NCBI RefSeq assembly: GCF_005887095.1
Contig: NZ_PNCI01000016.1
Location: 1-64,000 of the forward strand
Direction of reading: 5' to 3'
From: Pseudoalteromonas rubra
Lineage (GTDB): Bacteria; Pseudomonadota; Gammaproteobacteria; Enterobacterales; Alteromonadaceae
DNA: 64,000 nt
Shown: positions 16,028 through 26,806 of the stretch, piece by piece
Layout of the letters: each line of letters opens with the position of its first letter
Numbering within the stretch: the stretch's first letter is position 1
Made by a program: the position numbers and the translations under genes
Notes under the pieces: model-generated
The model's database searches: none
What the model saw: the letters and a program-made list of their open reading frames with translations, nothing else
What the model was told of the DNA's origin: nothing

Positions 16028-16357
16028 TCAATTAATTCTTTCAATATGTTGTGCATGTAATACAAGTTGACTCAAGCCGCTGCGACTCTCGTGTCGGTTT
16101 AAAAAACCGCGTACTTGTATGGTTTGCCCAACGTATAAATGCTCTAGTTGAGTCCGGAACTGCTGTCCGCTGGCTACCACCTGAATTCGCACATAACTGT
16201 TACGATTTAGGTCGGCTTCTACTTGCATCGATTTATGTTCTAAAACAAAAATACAATGCGCGATACCGGCGGGGCTTTGACTGTACTTAGGTGGCTTACA
16301 GACCGTGCCGGATAATACCAGCTGGTTTGTATACAGTTCAGACTGAGTGCTCACCAA
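16028..16357 (-). CDS. priB: Primosomal replication protein PriB
   Basis: A 109-residue single OB-fold protein, the dimeric PriB that binds ssDNA and helps PriA restart stalled forks. Visible features: LYTNQLVLSGTVCKPPKYSQ with the SPAGIAHCIFVLEHKS strand pair, the RIQVVASGQ strand and the conserved VGQTIQVRGFLNRH segment. Position between rpsF and rpsR is the hallmark of priB in gamma- and betaproteobacteria. The protein is related to SSB and probably arose from it by duplication. Confidence 0.93.
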   Translation of the reverse strand: MVSTQSELYTNQLVLSGTVCKPPKYSQSPAGIAHCIFVLEHKSMQVEADLNRNSYVRIQVVASGQQFRTQLEHLYVGQTIQVRGFLNRHESRSGLSQLVLHAQHIERIN

Positions 16358-16387
16358 ACTACCAGGTCAATTCCGAATCAAAAACGA

Positions 16388-16729
16388 TTAAGCAGTTGCT
16401 GCTTCTTTTTTCTCTTCTTTAGCAAGAGGAGACGCTTCAGTTACAGCGTTCTTAGTACGCATAACCAGGTTACGAAGCACTGCATCGTTGTAGCGGAAAG
16501 AAGTTTCAAGCTCGCTGATTACTTCAGTAGGTGCTTCAACGTTCAACAGAACATAGTGTGCTTTGTGAAGCTTTTCGATTGGGTAAGCCAGTTGACGACG
16601 ACCCCAGTCTTCTAGACGGTGGATTTTACCGCCAGCTTCTGTGATGGCACCAGTATAACGCTCGATCATACCAGGTACTTGCTCACTTTGGTCTGGGTGA
16701 ACCATGAATACGATTTCGTAATGACGCAT
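16388..16729 (-). CDS. rpsF: 30S ribosomal protein S6
   Basis: A 113-residue S6 with [20 protein letters not shown], the [20 protein letters not shown] segment and [12 protein letters not shown]. The short acidic-lysine C-terminal tail ([10 protein letters not shown]) replaces the polyglutamate tail of E. coli S6. First gene of the S6-PriB-S18-L9 operon, with a good promoter at 16821-16849 and a candidate autoregulatory leader hairpin in between. Confidence 0.98.
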   Translation of the reverse strand: MRHYEIVFMVHPDQSEQVPGMIERYTGAITEAGGKIHRLEDWGRRQLAYPIEKLHKAHYVLLNVEAPTEVISELETSFRYNDAVLRNLVMRTKNAVTEASPLAKEEKKEAATA

Positions 16730-16753
16730 GGATATTCCTTACGGTTAATATAG

Positions 16754-16789
16754 CCTTGTCCCGTTTCGGCCAGTCGGGGTAAGGCAAGG
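16754..16789 (-). promoter_or_regulatory. Candidate S6:S18 leader hairpin
   Basis: In the rpsF 5' untranslated region an outer stem CCTTG / CAAGG and an inner CCCG / CGGG stem enclose an unpaired segment with CCG (16767-16769). S6 with S18 is known to bind a leader hairpin with a conserved CCG in many bacteria, mimicking their 16S rRNA site, and repress this operon. The match is by eye; covariation was not tested. Confidence 0.5.
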
Positions 16790-16820
16790 AACTAAAGTTA
16801 GTTAGGCCGAAAGAGCGCGT

Positions 16821-16849
16821 ATTTTACGTGTCGAACTAAAAATAAGCAA
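16821..16849 (-). promoter_or_regulatory. Promoter of the rpsF operon
   Basis: On the minus strand TTGCTT (16849-16844), a 17-base spacer and TAAAAT (16826-16821), followed by a GC-rich discriminator. The start point would be about 85 bases before rpsF, leaving room for the leader hairpin. Confidence 0.65.
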
Positions 16850-16938
16850 TCAGTTTATCGATGAAAATTGGTGGAATAAGGGTTAAAGTTGAGTGAGTAA
16901 GTCAGAATGAAAAAATAAGGGTAGAAAGAGAGGAAAGT

Positions 16939-17014
16939 TGGAGCGGCACACGAGGTTCGAACTCGTGACCTCGACCTTGGCAAGGTCGCGCTCTACCAGC
17001 TGAGCTAGTGCCGC
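16939..17014 (-). tRNA. tRNA-Gly (anticodon GCC), copy 2
   Basis: A 76-base gene with encoded CCA. Acceptor stem GCGGCAC / GTGCCGC, D arm GCTCAGCTGGTAGAGC, anticodon loop TTGCCAA flanked by CGACC / GGTCG, and T loop TTCGAAC. The GCC anticodon reads GGC and GGU. It is the promoter-distal of two identical copies transcribed from 17365-17392. Confidence 0.97.
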
Positions 17015-17040
17015 ATCACAAATTGCCCGATTTTTTAAAC

Positions 17041-17091
17041 GCTGGAGCGCGACAGGTCGCGTCTAACATTTAGCAGCTGAGCTAGTGCCGC
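17041..17091 (-). pseudogene. Degenerate 5' half of tRNA-Gly, fragment B
   Basis: Read on the minus strand it starts exactly like tRNA-Gly (GCGGCACTAGCTCAGCTG) but the D loop is altered and extended, and the anticodon region collapses into a short hairpin (GCGAC CT GTCGC); the T arm and the 3' acceptor strand are missing. It lies between the two intact tRNAs in the primary transcript. Confidence 0.8.
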
Positions 17092-17161
17092 TTCACAGGA
17101 TATAGAAATATCATTCAAAATAAACTCGTTATTTAGTCAGTCGAGTAAACTGATTGTAGAT

Positions 17162-17237
17162 TGGAGCGGCACACGAGGTTCGAACTCGTGACCTCGACCT
17201 TGGCAAGGTCGCGCTCTACCAGCTGAGCTAGTGCCGC
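17162..17237 (-). tRNA. tRNA-Gly (anticodon GCC), copy 1
   Basis: Identical to the copy at 16939-17014, 223 bases away, including encoded CCA, the GCC anticodon and the flanking base pairs of each arm. The identity and the shared upstream half-gene show a tandem duplication of a unit of about 223 bp. Confidence 0.97.
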
Positions 17238-17263
17238 ATCACAATGTAGCTCTTAGTTTCCCG

Positions 17264-17317
17264 CTGGGCGCAACCTTGAGGTCGCGTCTAACGTTTTAGC
17301 AGCTGAGCTAGTGCCGC
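17264..17317 (-). pseudogene. Degenerate 5' half of tRNA-Gly, fragment A
   Basis: Homologous to fragment B: same tRNA-Gly 5' end, same altered D loop (AGCTGCTAAAACGTTAGAC) and a hairpin in place of the anticodon arm (GCGACC TCAA GGTTGC). It is the first element after the tRNA promoter, so any transcript of this unit begins with the half-tRNA. Confidence 0.8.
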
Positions 17318-17364
17318 ATCACGCACAAGCAACAAACAATGTTTGCCGTCTTGAGCGGGGCAGG

Positions 17365-17392
17365 ATTCTACAAGATAGAAAAAGCATTGCAA
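17365..17392 (-). promoter_or_regulatory. tRNA-Gly operon promoter
   Basis: Minus strand TTGCAA (17392-17387), 16-base spacer, TAGAAT (17370-17365), followed by the GC-rich discriminator CCTGCCCCGC typical of growth-rate and ppGpp-controlled tRNA promoters. Orientation and distance fit transcription through both half-genes and both tRNAs. Confidence 0.75.
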
Positions 17393-17411
17393 GTACTTTT
17401 TCTAAATTTTT

Positions 17412-17957
17412 TTAAAGATTGAAGAATTTTTGCTGGTAAACCTTCAACTCCATAATGGAGTCTTTGATGTCGTCCAGAGCCAGGTGAGAGCTCTTTTTGT
17501 GGATCCCGTTTAACAGCTCAGGCTTCCAACGACGTGCCAGCTCTTTAATCGTGCTGACGTCCAGGTTGCGGTAGTGGAAATATTCTTCCAGCTCAGGCAT
17601 GTATTTGTTGAGGAAACGACGATCCTGACCAATCGAATTACCACACATCGGCGATTTGCCCGGCGGTACCCATTGTTTCAGGAAGTCTAATGTTTGTTTG
17701 ATTGCATCAGATTCAGAGTGAGTACTGGACTTACAACGCGCAGTCAGACCGGAACGGCCATGCTGGTTTGTACACCACTCATCCATATTATCAAGTAAAT
17801 CATCACTTTGATGGATAGCAATTACAGGTCCCTCGGCCAGTACATTCAGATCACAGTCGGTGATCACAGTGGCAATTTCGAGGATCCTATCTGTTTTAGG
17901 TTCCAGACCCGTCATTTCTAAGTCGAGCCAGATCAGGTTTGATTCATGAAAAGACAT
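17412..17957 (-). CDS. orn: Oligoribonuclease
   Basis: A 181-residue DEDDh-type 3'-5' exoribonuclease that clears 2-5 nt RNAs and the c-di-GMP product pGpG. Acidic active-site residues are seen in [10 protein letters not shown] (residues about 10-19) and the later [13 protein letters not shown]; the final His-Asp pair is in [13 protein letters not shown]. Length equals E. coli Orn (181). Divergent from rsgA, as in enterobacteria. Confidence 0.97.
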   Translation of the reverse strand: MSFHESNLIWLDLEMTGLEPKTDRILEIATVITDCDLNVLAEGPVIAIHQSDDLLDNMDEWCTNQHGRSGLTARCKSSTHSESDAIKQTLDFLKQWVPPGKSPMCGNSIGQDRRFLNKYMPELEEYFHYRNLDVSTIKELARRWKPELLNGIHKKSSHLALDDIKDSIMELKVYQQKFFNL

Positions 17958-18130
17958 ACACTACCTAACGGTACTTTCCTTTAGATCCAATGCAATTAGA
18001 TATATCATATTAGCTTCATCACTCGACCAAAAGCTTTTTTTTACAAAGCGGGGCAATTTATTGAGTTATAGTCCATGATTGGCCTGTATACCACTCGATA
18101 GCAATAAATCGTGTCGCGAGTTTATTAGAT

Positions 18131-19183
18131 ATGGCAAAACGCAAAAAACTCAGTAAGGGCCAGTCCAGACGGATCAGTGCCAACCATCAAAAACGCTTGC
18201 ATAAAGCGAAACAACAATCCGACACTCAGGTGACTTGGCAAACCGATAACCTGGGCCCCACAGAACCCGCGGTGGTGATCAGTCGCTTTGGCCAGCATGC
18301 CGATGTCGAGTGCGAAAATGGCGACGTACTGCGCTGCAATATTCGCCGTACCGTCACCAGCTTAGTATGTGGCGACGAAGTGATTTTTCGCCGTGCCAAA
18401 GTCAGCGAAGGCGATCTGGCCGGTGTAATAGAAGCCGTCGAGCCTCGCCGTTCTCAGCTCACCCGTCCGGATTTTTACGACGGTGTGAAAGTGGTTGCAG
18501 CCAACATTGATCAGATTTTAATGGTGTCCGCTGTAGTGCCTGAATTCACCCCACAGATCATCGACCGCTACCTGGTCGCCTGTGAAGACATGGGCATTGA
18601 GCCAATTCTGCTGCTCAATAAAATCGACTTGCTCGATGACGAAGGTCTCGACTATGTCGATGAAGTGCTGGATATCTATCGGGAGCTAGGCTATCGCGTC
18701 CTGCTGGTGAGTAACAAAACAGGCCAAGGGATCGATGAGCTCAAATCCCTGCTAACAGACAAGAACAATATCTTTGTTGGCCAATCCGGCGTGGGTAAAT
18801 CCACTTTAGTGAATACCGTCCTGCCCGATGCCGCCATTCTGACTCAGGAAGTCTCTGAGAACAGTGGCCTGGGTCAGCACACCACCACAGTTTCTAAACT
18901 GCATCACCTGCCCAGTGGCGGTAACCTGATAGACAGTCCGGGGATCCGTGAATTCGGTCTGTGGCACCTGGAAGTTGAGCGGGTAACCTGGTGTTTTAAA
19001 GAGTTTCGTGAGTTTATCGGTGGCTGCCGTTTTCGCGATTGCAAGCACCTCAACGATCCGGGGTGTTTGATCCTGGAAGCGGTAGATGAGGGCAAGATCA
19101 GCGAACTGCGCTTTGACAGCTATCACCGTATTCTGGAGTCAATGGCAGATGGTCGCGCAGGTGCGCGCGCGCCAAGAGTTTGA
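18131..19183 (+). CDS. rsgA: Small ribosomal subunit biogenesis GTPase RsgA
   Basis: A 350-residue circularly permuted GTPase for late 30S maturation. After a basic N-terminus ([16 protein letters not shown]) and an OB domain, the G motifs appear in permuted order: NKID (G4, [10 protein letters not shown]), then [10 protein letters not shown] (G1), then DSPGIREFG (G3). The C-terminal zinc finger [14 protein letters not shown] is intact. Upstream of psd with 34 bases between, the conserved orn | rsgA-psd arrangement. Confidence 0.97.
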   Translation: MAKRKKLSKGQSRRISANHQKRLHKAKQQSDTQVTWQTDNLGPTEPAVVISRFGQHADVECENGDVLRCNIRRTVTSLVCGDEVIFRRAKVSEGDLAGVIEAVEPRRSQLTRPDFYDGVKVVAANIDQILMVSAVVPEFTPQIIDRYLVACEDMGIEPILLLNKIDLLDDEGLDYVDEVLDIYRELGYRVLLVSNKTGQGIDELKSLLTDKNNIFVGQSGVGKSTLVNTVLPDAAILTQEVSENSGLGQHTTTVSKLHHLPSGGNLIDSPGIREFGLWHLEVERVTWCFKEFREFIGGCRFRDCKHLNDPGCLILEAVDEGKISELRFDSYHRILESMADGRAGARAPRV

Positions 19184-19217
19184 TACTATCTTCAAAATTT
19201 TTTCAGGAATAATAAAA

Positions 19218-20084
19218 GTGAACTTGGATAAACTAAAGATTGCCCTGCAATATGCTTTACCCAAACATGCCGTATCACGTTTGGTGGGAAAACTGGCCGC
19301 AGCCGAAGCGGGTGCACTGACAACCACCTTAATTAAATTGTTTATCAAACAGTACAAGATAGACATGAGTGAAGCCCTGCATGAAGATCCAGCTCACTAT
19401 AAAACCTTTAATGAATTCTTTACCCGTCCGCTGAAGCCGGGGATCCGCCCACTTGCCGAAGAAGCCAGCATTGTGGCTCACCCGGTCGACGGTGCCATCA
19501 GCCAGTTAGGCGATGTAGTCGATGGTCAGATCATTCAGGCCAAAGGCCATGACTACAGCCTGCAAACCCTGCTGGGGGGCAAAGAATCCGACGTAGCCCC
19601 CTACCTTGGCGGTAAATTTGCCACCATTTATCTGGCGCCTAAAGACTATCACCGCATTCATATGCCCCTTGATGGTACGCTGAAAAAGATGATCTACGTA
19701 CCCGGCGATCTGTTCTCGGTAAACCCGTTAACTGCGCAAAACGTCCCAAATCTGTTTGCACGTAACGAGCGAGTTGTCGCAATCTTTGACACTGAGATAG
19801 GTCCACTGGCTATGGTATTGGTGGGCGCCACCATAGTGGCCAGTATCGAAACCATCTGGGCGGGCACGGTCACGCCACCAGCCGGTAAAGACGTCTTTAG
19901 CTGGGATTATCCGGCAGAGGGCGACAACGCCGTTAAATTGAAAAAAGGCGACGAGATGGGCCGCTTCAAGCTGGGCTCGACGGTTATTTTGGCCTGGGGA
20001 GAAGATAAAGCCGACTTCCTGGCCAACCAATTGCCAGAAACCGTTACCCGTATGGGCACCCCATTTGCGACCATCCGCGACTAA
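19218..20084 (+). CDS. psd: Phosphatidylserine decarboxylase proenzyme
   Basis: A pyruvoyl enzyme of about 288 residues, making phosphatidylethanolamine at the inner membrane. The self-cleavage motif LGST is in [11 protein letters not shown], close to the C-terminus. Other marks are [16 protein letters not shown], the VDG turn in [12 protein letters not shown] and HRIHMPLDG. The frame is open upstream to 19086 inside rsgA, but the GTG at 19218 has AGGA nine bases before it and starts at the family's usual position, so it is chosen. Followed by a strong terminator. Confidence 0.95.
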   Translation: MNLDKLKIALQYALPKHAVSRLVGKLAAAEAGALTTTLIKLFIKQYKIDMSEALHEDPAHYKTFNEFFTRPLKPGIRPLAEEASIVAHPVDGAISQLGDVVDGQIIQAKGHDYSLQTLLGGKESDVAPYLGGKFATIYLAPKDYHRIHMPLDGTLKKMIYVPGDLFSVNPLTAQNVPNLFARNERVVAIFDTEIGPLAMVLVGATIVASIETIWAGTVTPPAGKDVFSWDYPAEGDNAVKLKKGDEMGRFKLGSTVILAWGEDKADFLANQLPETVTRMGTPFATIRD

Positions 20085-20103
20085 AAAAACGGATAACGCG
20101 CTC

Positions 20104-20130
20104 AAAAAAGCCCGCATTTGCGGGCTTTTT
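20104..20130. terminator. Bidirectional terminator between psd and thiF
   Basis: Stem GCCCGC / GCGGGC (20110-20115 with 20120-20125), ATTT loop, A6 on the left and T5 on the right, so it can stop transcription from both the psd and the thi operon side. Confidence 0.9.
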
Positions 20131-20145
20131 CAATCGTCTATCACA

Positions 20146-20898
20146 TTAGCCACACACATCACATGCTGCATCCCTTTCCAGCGTAAACTGTCTTTGCTTA
20201 AGGCTTAGCGCATCGACCAATATCATTTCACTGTGTTTATCAGGTACATCAGAGATAATTAAACTGACTGCTTTCATTGCCTGCATAGAACCAATGATGC
20301 CCAGCAACGGGCTCACGACACCTGCGTTCTGACAATTCAATACCGGTTGCGCCGATGACTTTGGAAAAATGCAGTGATAACAGGGCGAGGACGCCCTGAA
20401 ATCAAAGGCCATAAACTGGCCCTGAGTGCCCAGCGCGGCACCCGAGATCAGCACCTTGCGCTGTTGTACGCAATACTGGTTGAGCAAATAGCGGGTGGCG
20501 AAGTTGTCGCTGCAATCCAGGATCCAGTCACTGTCTTGCAATATGCTGTCTATATTGCCGCTGTCGAGCTTCACAGGCTGAGGGATCAGTGAGATTTGGT
20601 TATTCAGGCTCGCTAAAACCTTACCCGCGGCTTTCGCTTTTGGCTGGCCAATGTGACTGACCTTATACAAAATTTGCCTTTGCAAATTAGACAGTTCAAC
20701 CGCATCATCATCACAAAAAGTCAGCTGCCCGACTCCGCTTGCCGCCAGATAAAACAGCGCAGGGCTACCCAGCCCCCCACAGCCAACCACGGCTACTCGT
20801 GCTTGTTTAAGGCGCAGCTGACCGGCTTCCGACACGTCGTTGAGCAGTAAATGGCGGCTGTATCTTAGCCGCTCTTTGTCACTGAGCTCTGTACTCAT
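20146..20898 (-). CDS. thiF: ThiS adenylyltransferase ThiF (MoeB/ThiF family)
   Basis: A 250-residue E1-like enzyme that adenylates the C-terminus of ThiS before sulfur transfer. The nucleotide site is VVGCGGLGSPALFYL (about 37-51), followed by FCDDDAVELSNLQRQILY. Zinc cysteine pairs are CYHC and CDVC near the C-terminus. The thi operon context, last after thiDE, favours ThiF over MoeB, though a role with MoaD cannot be excluded. Start overlaps the thiDE stop by ATGA. Confidence 0.9.
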   Translation of the reverse strand: MSTELSDKERLRYSRHLLLNDVSEAGQLRLKQARVAVVGCGGLGSPALFYLAASGVGQLTFCDDDAVELSNLQRQILYKVSHIGQPKAKAAGKVLASLNNQISLIPQPVKLDSGNIDSILQDSDWILDCSDNFATRYLLNQYCVQQRKVLISGAALGTQGQFMAFDFRASSPCYHCIFPKSSAQPVLNCQNAGVVSPLLGIIGSMQAMKAVSLIISDVPDKHSEMILVDALSLKQRQFTLERDAACDVCG

Positions 20899-22415
20899 GA
20901 CTCGCCTGTGGCCCGTTTCAGGTCAATAATGGCCTGTTTATAATCCGCCGCCTCGGTGATGGCACGCACCACCGCCACACTACCCACTCCGGTGGCGGCA
21001 ACCTGAGGGGCGCGAGTCAGGTCAATACCCCCAATCGCTACGGTGGGATAGGTTTCACGCATCAGAGGCACAAAGTGCCTGAGCTTTTCGAGCCCCTGGA
21101 TCTGTCCGGTCATGTCCTTGGTGGTCGTCGGGTAAATTGCGCCAAATGCCAGGTAGCTGGGCCGATAGTTGTGGGCTCGCAGCATTTCATAAAACCCATG
21201 CGTAGAAACGCCCAAACGTAACCCCGCCTGCTGAATGGCAACCAGATTCGCCGAATCCAGATCTTCCTGACCAAGGTGCACCCCATAAGCGCCATGGCGA
21301 ATGGCCAGCTCCCAGTGGTCATTGATAAAGACCCGGCCCTGATACTTTTCCCCCAGGGTGATAGCACACTGTATGTCTTCTTCCAGGGTCGCATGATCAG
21401 CCTGTTTAATTCTGAGTTGCACTGTTTTTACGCCCTCAGCCAGACACTTTTCAACCCAGTCTACCGAGTCTACGACGGCATAAAGCCCCAGCTCTTCTCC
21501 GACTGGGGCAAAACCGGCTGCAAAGTTAAACTCTTCGCTAAGAGCAAACTCCAGTTCATCACCGAGCCAGCTTCCAGGCTCTATCACCTGAGGAAAGTCC
21601 GAGATATTCTCTGGGAACCCGGCATGTGCCAGTGGCCCTCGCCCCTCACCAAAGCGCTGTGCTAATTTCAGCCCCTGGTTGATATAGGCTTTGGCCAGAA
21701 TAAAGGCATCTTTGATCGGATAACCTTTGGCCAGACAAGCCGCAACAGAAGAGGCAAAGCTACAGCCGGTGCCGTGACTGTGCGGCGTTTGTATCGCTTC
21801 ATTGCCAAGCCAATACTCTTCACCCTCACTCCAGCAATAGTCAATGCAATAACCACTGGGATAATCCCAGTGACCCCCTTTAATGATCACCGATTTGACG
21901 CCAAATTCGCGCAGCTTACGGGCAGCGTCCCTGACGGCATCCGGACCAATCAGATACACGCCTGTCAATACTTGCGTCTCCTGCGTATTGGGCGTGATCA
22001 CATCGACCAGAGGTAATAAGTACTTTTTTAGCGCATCCAGGGTATCTTCTTCGGTAAGCGCATCGCCACTGGATGCAATGGCAACCGGGTCGAACACAAT
22101 CACAGGGGGATTGTCCCAGCGACTCTTGTACTGCGCCAGATGCTCTGCCACCAGCTGGATCTGTGTGCTGTTGGCCAGCATGCCAATCTTGATCACGGTT
22201 GCTTTTAAATCGGCTTCGAGTGCCAGCAGCTGAGATTCCAGCACTTCACTCGATACCGCATTGATCTCTTCAACCGCTAAACTATTTTGCGCCGTCAGCG
22301 CGGTTATAGCTGTGCAGGTTTGCACACCAAAACTGTGCATTGCTTTGACATCCGCCTGCACTCCGGCGCCGCCACCCGAATCCGACCCGGCAATGGTCCA
22401 TACCAGTTCAGCCAC
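20895..22415 (-). CDS. thiDE: Bifunctional HMP kinase / thiamine phosphate synthase (ThiD-ThiE fusion)
   Basis: A 506-residue fusion. Residues 1-265 form ThiD, the hydroxymethylpyrimidine (phosphate) kinase: WTIAGSDSGGGAGVQADVK, FDPVAIASSGD, and GTGCSFASSVAACLAKG near the ATP site. Residues from about 310 form ThiE: LYAVVDSVDWVEKCL, TVQLRIKQAD, NDHWELAIRHGAYGVHLGQED, FGAIYPTTTKD and AIGGID. It therefore phosphorylates the pyrimidine and joins it to the thiazole phosphate. The operon has no separate thiD or thiE, so the fusion supplies both steps. Confidence 0.95.
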   Translation of the reverse strand: MAELVWTIAGSDSGGGAGVQADVKAMHSFGVQTCTAITALTAQNSLAVEEINAVSSEVLESQLLALEADLKATVIKIGMLANSTQIQLVAEHLAQYKSRWDNPPVIVFDPVAIASSGDALTEEDTLDALKKYLLPLVDVITPNTQETQVLTGVYLIGPDAVRDAARKLREFGVKSVIIKGGHWDYPSGYCIDYCWSEGEEYWLGNEAIQTPHSHGTGCSFASSVAACLAKGYPIKDAFILAKAYINQGLKLAQRFGEGRGPLAHAGFPENISDFPQVIEPGSWLGDELEFALSEEFNFAAGFAPVGEELGLYAVVDSVDWVEKCLAEGVKTVQLRIKQADHATLEEDIQCAITLGEKYQGRVFINDHWELAIRHGAYGVHLGQEDLDSANLVAIQQAGLRLGVSTHGFYEMLRAHNYRPSYLAFGAIYPTTTKDMTGQIQGLEKLRHFVPLMRETYPTVAIGGIDLTRAPQVAATGVGSVAVVRAITEAADYKQAIIDLKRATGES

Positions 22416-22499
22416 AATTACTCCTACTTACTCTGTTAAACATGGGCGCATGATAAAGTACTTTGCGCCACAAAAGCTTAGCGACACTATAGCGCGTGT

Positions 22500-23294
22500 T
22501 TAATTCTGATGCCAAAAGGGCATCCCCATCGTCGGGGTGGAAGGCGCTGCGACTTCTTTCTCCGGCATGGCCTGCGCTACATAGGCAGCACGCCCGGCAA
22601 CCACCGCATGATTAAAAGCACTGGCCATGGTCACCGAACAGCCAGCACCGGCAATGGCAGAATTCAGCAACACGGCGTCGTAACCAAGCTCCAGAGCCTG
22701 AACGGCATGCGAGGGTAAACCGAGTCCTGCGTCGACAATCAGGGTGTGGTCAGGCAAACGCTCACGAATGGTTTTCAGGTTATAGGGGTTGAGTAGCCCT
22801 TTCCCGGTGCCAATGGGGGCGCCCCAGGGCATCAGTACTTCACAACCCAGATCCGCCAGGCGCTGACACACCACTAAATCATCGGTGCAATACGGCAGCA
22901 CCTTAAACCCCTGCTTTATCAGGGTTTCAGTGGCTTCCAGCAGGGCAATCGGATCGGGCTGTAAATTGTATTCATCGCCAATCAGTTCCAGCTTGATCCA
23001 GTCAGTTGCAAACACTTCCCGGCACATTTGTGCCAGTGTCACCACTTCTTTAACACTGTGACACCCGGCGGTATTAGGTAACACCCGCAATCCGGTATCC
23101 TTGATCAGTTGCCAGAAGTCGTCTCCGGCCGACACTGAGTTTTGTCGTCGCAGTGACACAGTGACGATTTGTGCCTGCGAAGCCACCAGGCTTTGCTGCA
23201 TAATCTCAGGCGAGGGGTAAAGTGCTGAGCCTATCAGCAAGCGACTGTTGAACTGCTCACCATAAATGGTTAACGGCGTATCACTGTGCATCAT
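22500..23294 (-). CDS. thiG: Thiazole synthase ThiG
   Basis: A 264-residue TIM-barrel enzyme that builds the thiazole phosphate from deoxyxylulose phosphate, dehydroglycine and ThiS thiocarboxylate. Family marks: [20 protein letters not shown], the lysine-containing [10 protein letters not shown] that forms the Schiff base, [28 protein letters not shown] and [18 protein letters not shown]. It begins at the thiS stop and is followed by an 84-bp gap before thiDE. Confidence 0.95.
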   Translation of the reverse strand: MMHSDTPLTIYGEQFNSRLLIGSALYPSPEIMQQSLVASQAQIVTVSLRRQNSVSAGDDFWQLIKDTGLRVLPNTAGCHSVKEVVTLAQMCREVFATDWIKLELIGDEYNLQPDPIALLEATETLIKQGFKVLPYCTDDLVVCQRLADLGCEVLMPWGAPIGTGKGLLNPYNLKTIRERLPDHTLIVDAGLGLPSHAVQALELGYDAVLLNSAIAGAGCSVTMASAFNHAVVAGRAAYVAQAMPEKEVAAPSTPTMGMPFWHQN

Positions 23295-23491
23295 CAGCCC
23301 CCCTGAATAGGCGATAGCAACTCGATGCTGTCACCCTCTTGCAGCCGCAGCTCTGCCAACGTGCTGCGCGGCACAAATTGCCCGTTCAGCGCCACCGCAA
23401 AGGGTGCCTTTGCCCCTTGCGCCTCAATCACCTCCAGCAAAGACTGTGGCTGTGACAGCGTGAGCGCCTGACCATTGTAACTAATATTCAT
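23294..23491 (-). CDS. thiS: Sulfur carrier protein ThiS
   Basis: A 65-residue ubiquitin-fold protein ending in the essential Gly-Gly (PIQGG), the carrier of the thiocarboxylate sulfur for ThiG. Typical strands are [20 protein letters not shown] and [15 protein letters not shown]. It overlaps thiO upstream (ATGA) and abuts thiG downstream, indicating tight translational coupling of the sulfur relay genes. Confidence 0.95.
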   Translation of the reverse strand: MNISYNGQALTLSQPQSLLEVIEAQGAKAPFAVALNGQFVPRSTLAELRLQEGDSIELLSPIQGG

Positions 23492-24507
23492 AATACCCCT
23501 TGTTGTAACGCGTGTTGCACCACAGCGGGTGCCAGCAAAAACCCGTGCCGATACAGACCGTTAATGCGGATCACATTATCAGTGACACTAGTATGCGGAC
23601 GATTATCTTTATACGCCGGGCGCAAACCTGCGCGCAGCGACATCACTCGACCCTCGGCAAAGCCACTGTGTACTGTATATGCAGCCGACAGCAGCTCCAG
23701 TGTCGAGCGGACTGTAATATCTCCCCGATCCTGAGACTCAATTTCGGTCGCCCCGATGACAAACTCGTGATTTGGTTTAGGCGCAATATAGAGTGGATAA
23801 CGCGGATGCATCAGACGCACCGGACGCTGCAAACTCACCTCCGGCGCATAGATGCGTGCAACTTCGCCACGCACCCCGCGCAGATCGGGACTGTCCTTTT
23901 TGGCATCCAGCCCGCGGCAGTCAATGATCCAGTCAAACGCTTCACCATTGACCCGCCCTTGTGCGATGTGTGCCTCTGCCCCTTCATGAAAGCGCACGCC
24001 CCTGTTTTGTAAGGTGCGAAGGCTGGCAGCATAGAATGCCAGGTTATCGAGCTGGCCCTCACAGGGTAAATACAGCCCCTGGTGAAAGCGGCCAGCCAGT
24101 TCAGGTTCCAGCGCACCAATGCCGTGACCATCCAGGTTTTGCGCCTGATGCCCAGCCAGCGGTTTAAGGCGCCGCTGGAAACTCAGCAAATCGCCCCTGT
24201 CTTGCTGATGCGCGACGATCACTGTGCCCTGCTGCTGAAAGAATACAGGCGCATCGAGTTTGGCCAGCAACTCGGGCCATAATGCCATGGCATGTAAGCC
24301 CTGCTCTGCCAGGTCTTGTTCACAGATCACGGATTCGGCCATGGGAGCGAGCATCGCCGCGGCCAAAGTGCCTACACTGGCAGGCGCCGCAACCGGGTCA
24401 CGCTCAAATACGCTCAGCTGATACTGCTCTGCCAGCATCAGCGCCGCAACCCGCCCTGTCAGACCAAAGCCGACAATGGCAACGCGTGGTTTGTTTGTCT
24501 GGGACAT
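23488..24507 (-). CDS. thiO: Glycine oxidase ThiO
   Basis: A 339-residue FAD-dependent amine oxidase (DAO family) supplying dehydroglycine to ThiG in aerobic bacteria. The FAD dinucleotide fold is RVAIVGFGLTGRVAALMLAE at the N-terminus. The DAO-family C-terminal motif is around RAGLRPAYKDNRPH and YRHGFLLAP. Its presence rather than ThiH indicates an oxygen-dependent route. First gene after thiC, separated by 40 bases holding a GC-rich hairpin. Confidence 0.92.
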   Translation of the reverse strand: MSQTNKPRVAIVGFGLTGRVAALMLAEQYQLSVFERDPVAAPASVGTLAAAMLAPMAESVICEQDLAEQGLHAMALWPELLAKLDAPVFFQQQGTVIVAHQQDRGDLLSFQRRLKPLAGHQAQNLDGHGIGALEPELAGRFHQGLYLPCEGQLDNLAFYAASLRTLQNRGVRFHEGAEAHIAQGRVNGEAFDWIIDCRGLDAKKDSPDLRGVRGEVARIYAPEVSLQRPVRLMHPRYPLYIAPKPNHEFVIGATEIESQDRGDITVRSTLELLSAAYTVHSGFAEGRVMSLRAGLRPAYKDNRPHTSVTDNVIRINGLYRHGFLLAPAVVQHALQQGVL

Positions 24508-24519
24508 CTTGCCTCCATA

Positions 24520-24537
24520 CGGGCCCGAAGGGGCCCG
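24520..24537 (-). promoter_or_regulatory. Intercistronic stem-loop between thiC and thiO
   Basis: Perfect 7-bp GC stem CGGGCCC / GGGCCCG with a four-base loop; on the transcribed strand the apex reads CCTTCGGG, a very stable UUCG-type loop. No U run follows, so a processing or mRNA-stability role is more likely than termination. Confidence 0.6.
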
Positions 24538-24547
24538 CTACCCTAAA

Positions 24548-26599
<2,052 letters not shown>

Positions 26600-26671
26600 T
26601 CATTCAGTGGAGCATGTTGGCACAGGCACAACATGGCTGGCAACCTAGATATCTTGCGATATACCAACTTA

Positions 26672-26760
26672 GGTAGCTTGTTCCCTACGCAGGCATTAAC
26701 CTGATCAGGTCCACGGATCCCGCAATACTGCGATCTCAGCCCAGATGGGCACTCCGACAA
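26672..26760 (-). ncRNA. TPP riboswitch (THI element) upstream of thiC
   Basis: The minus strand carries the conserved aptamer core: GGAGTGCC, then GGGCTGAGA, then CCTGATCAGGTTAATGCC and GCGTAGGGAACAAGC. It lies between the promoter and thiC. About 170 bases separate its 3' end from the start codon, containing further hairpins, one with a GATATC-type stem at about 26645-26675, that could serve as expression platform. Thiamine pyrophosphate binding would turn off the operon. Confidence 0.95.
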
Positions 26761-26777
26761 GTAACGAACTGTGAAAA

Positions 26778-26806
26778 AGTGTACTGAATCGCGCCTAGTT
26801 AGTCAA
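26778..26806 (-). promoter_or_regulatory. Promoter of the thi operon
   Basis: Minus strand TTGACT (26806-26801), exactly 17 bases, TACACT (26783-26778). The start point would be near 26771, about a dozen bases before the riboswitch. The -35 box overlaps the 3' end of the upstream hslJ-like gene. Confidence 0.75.
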
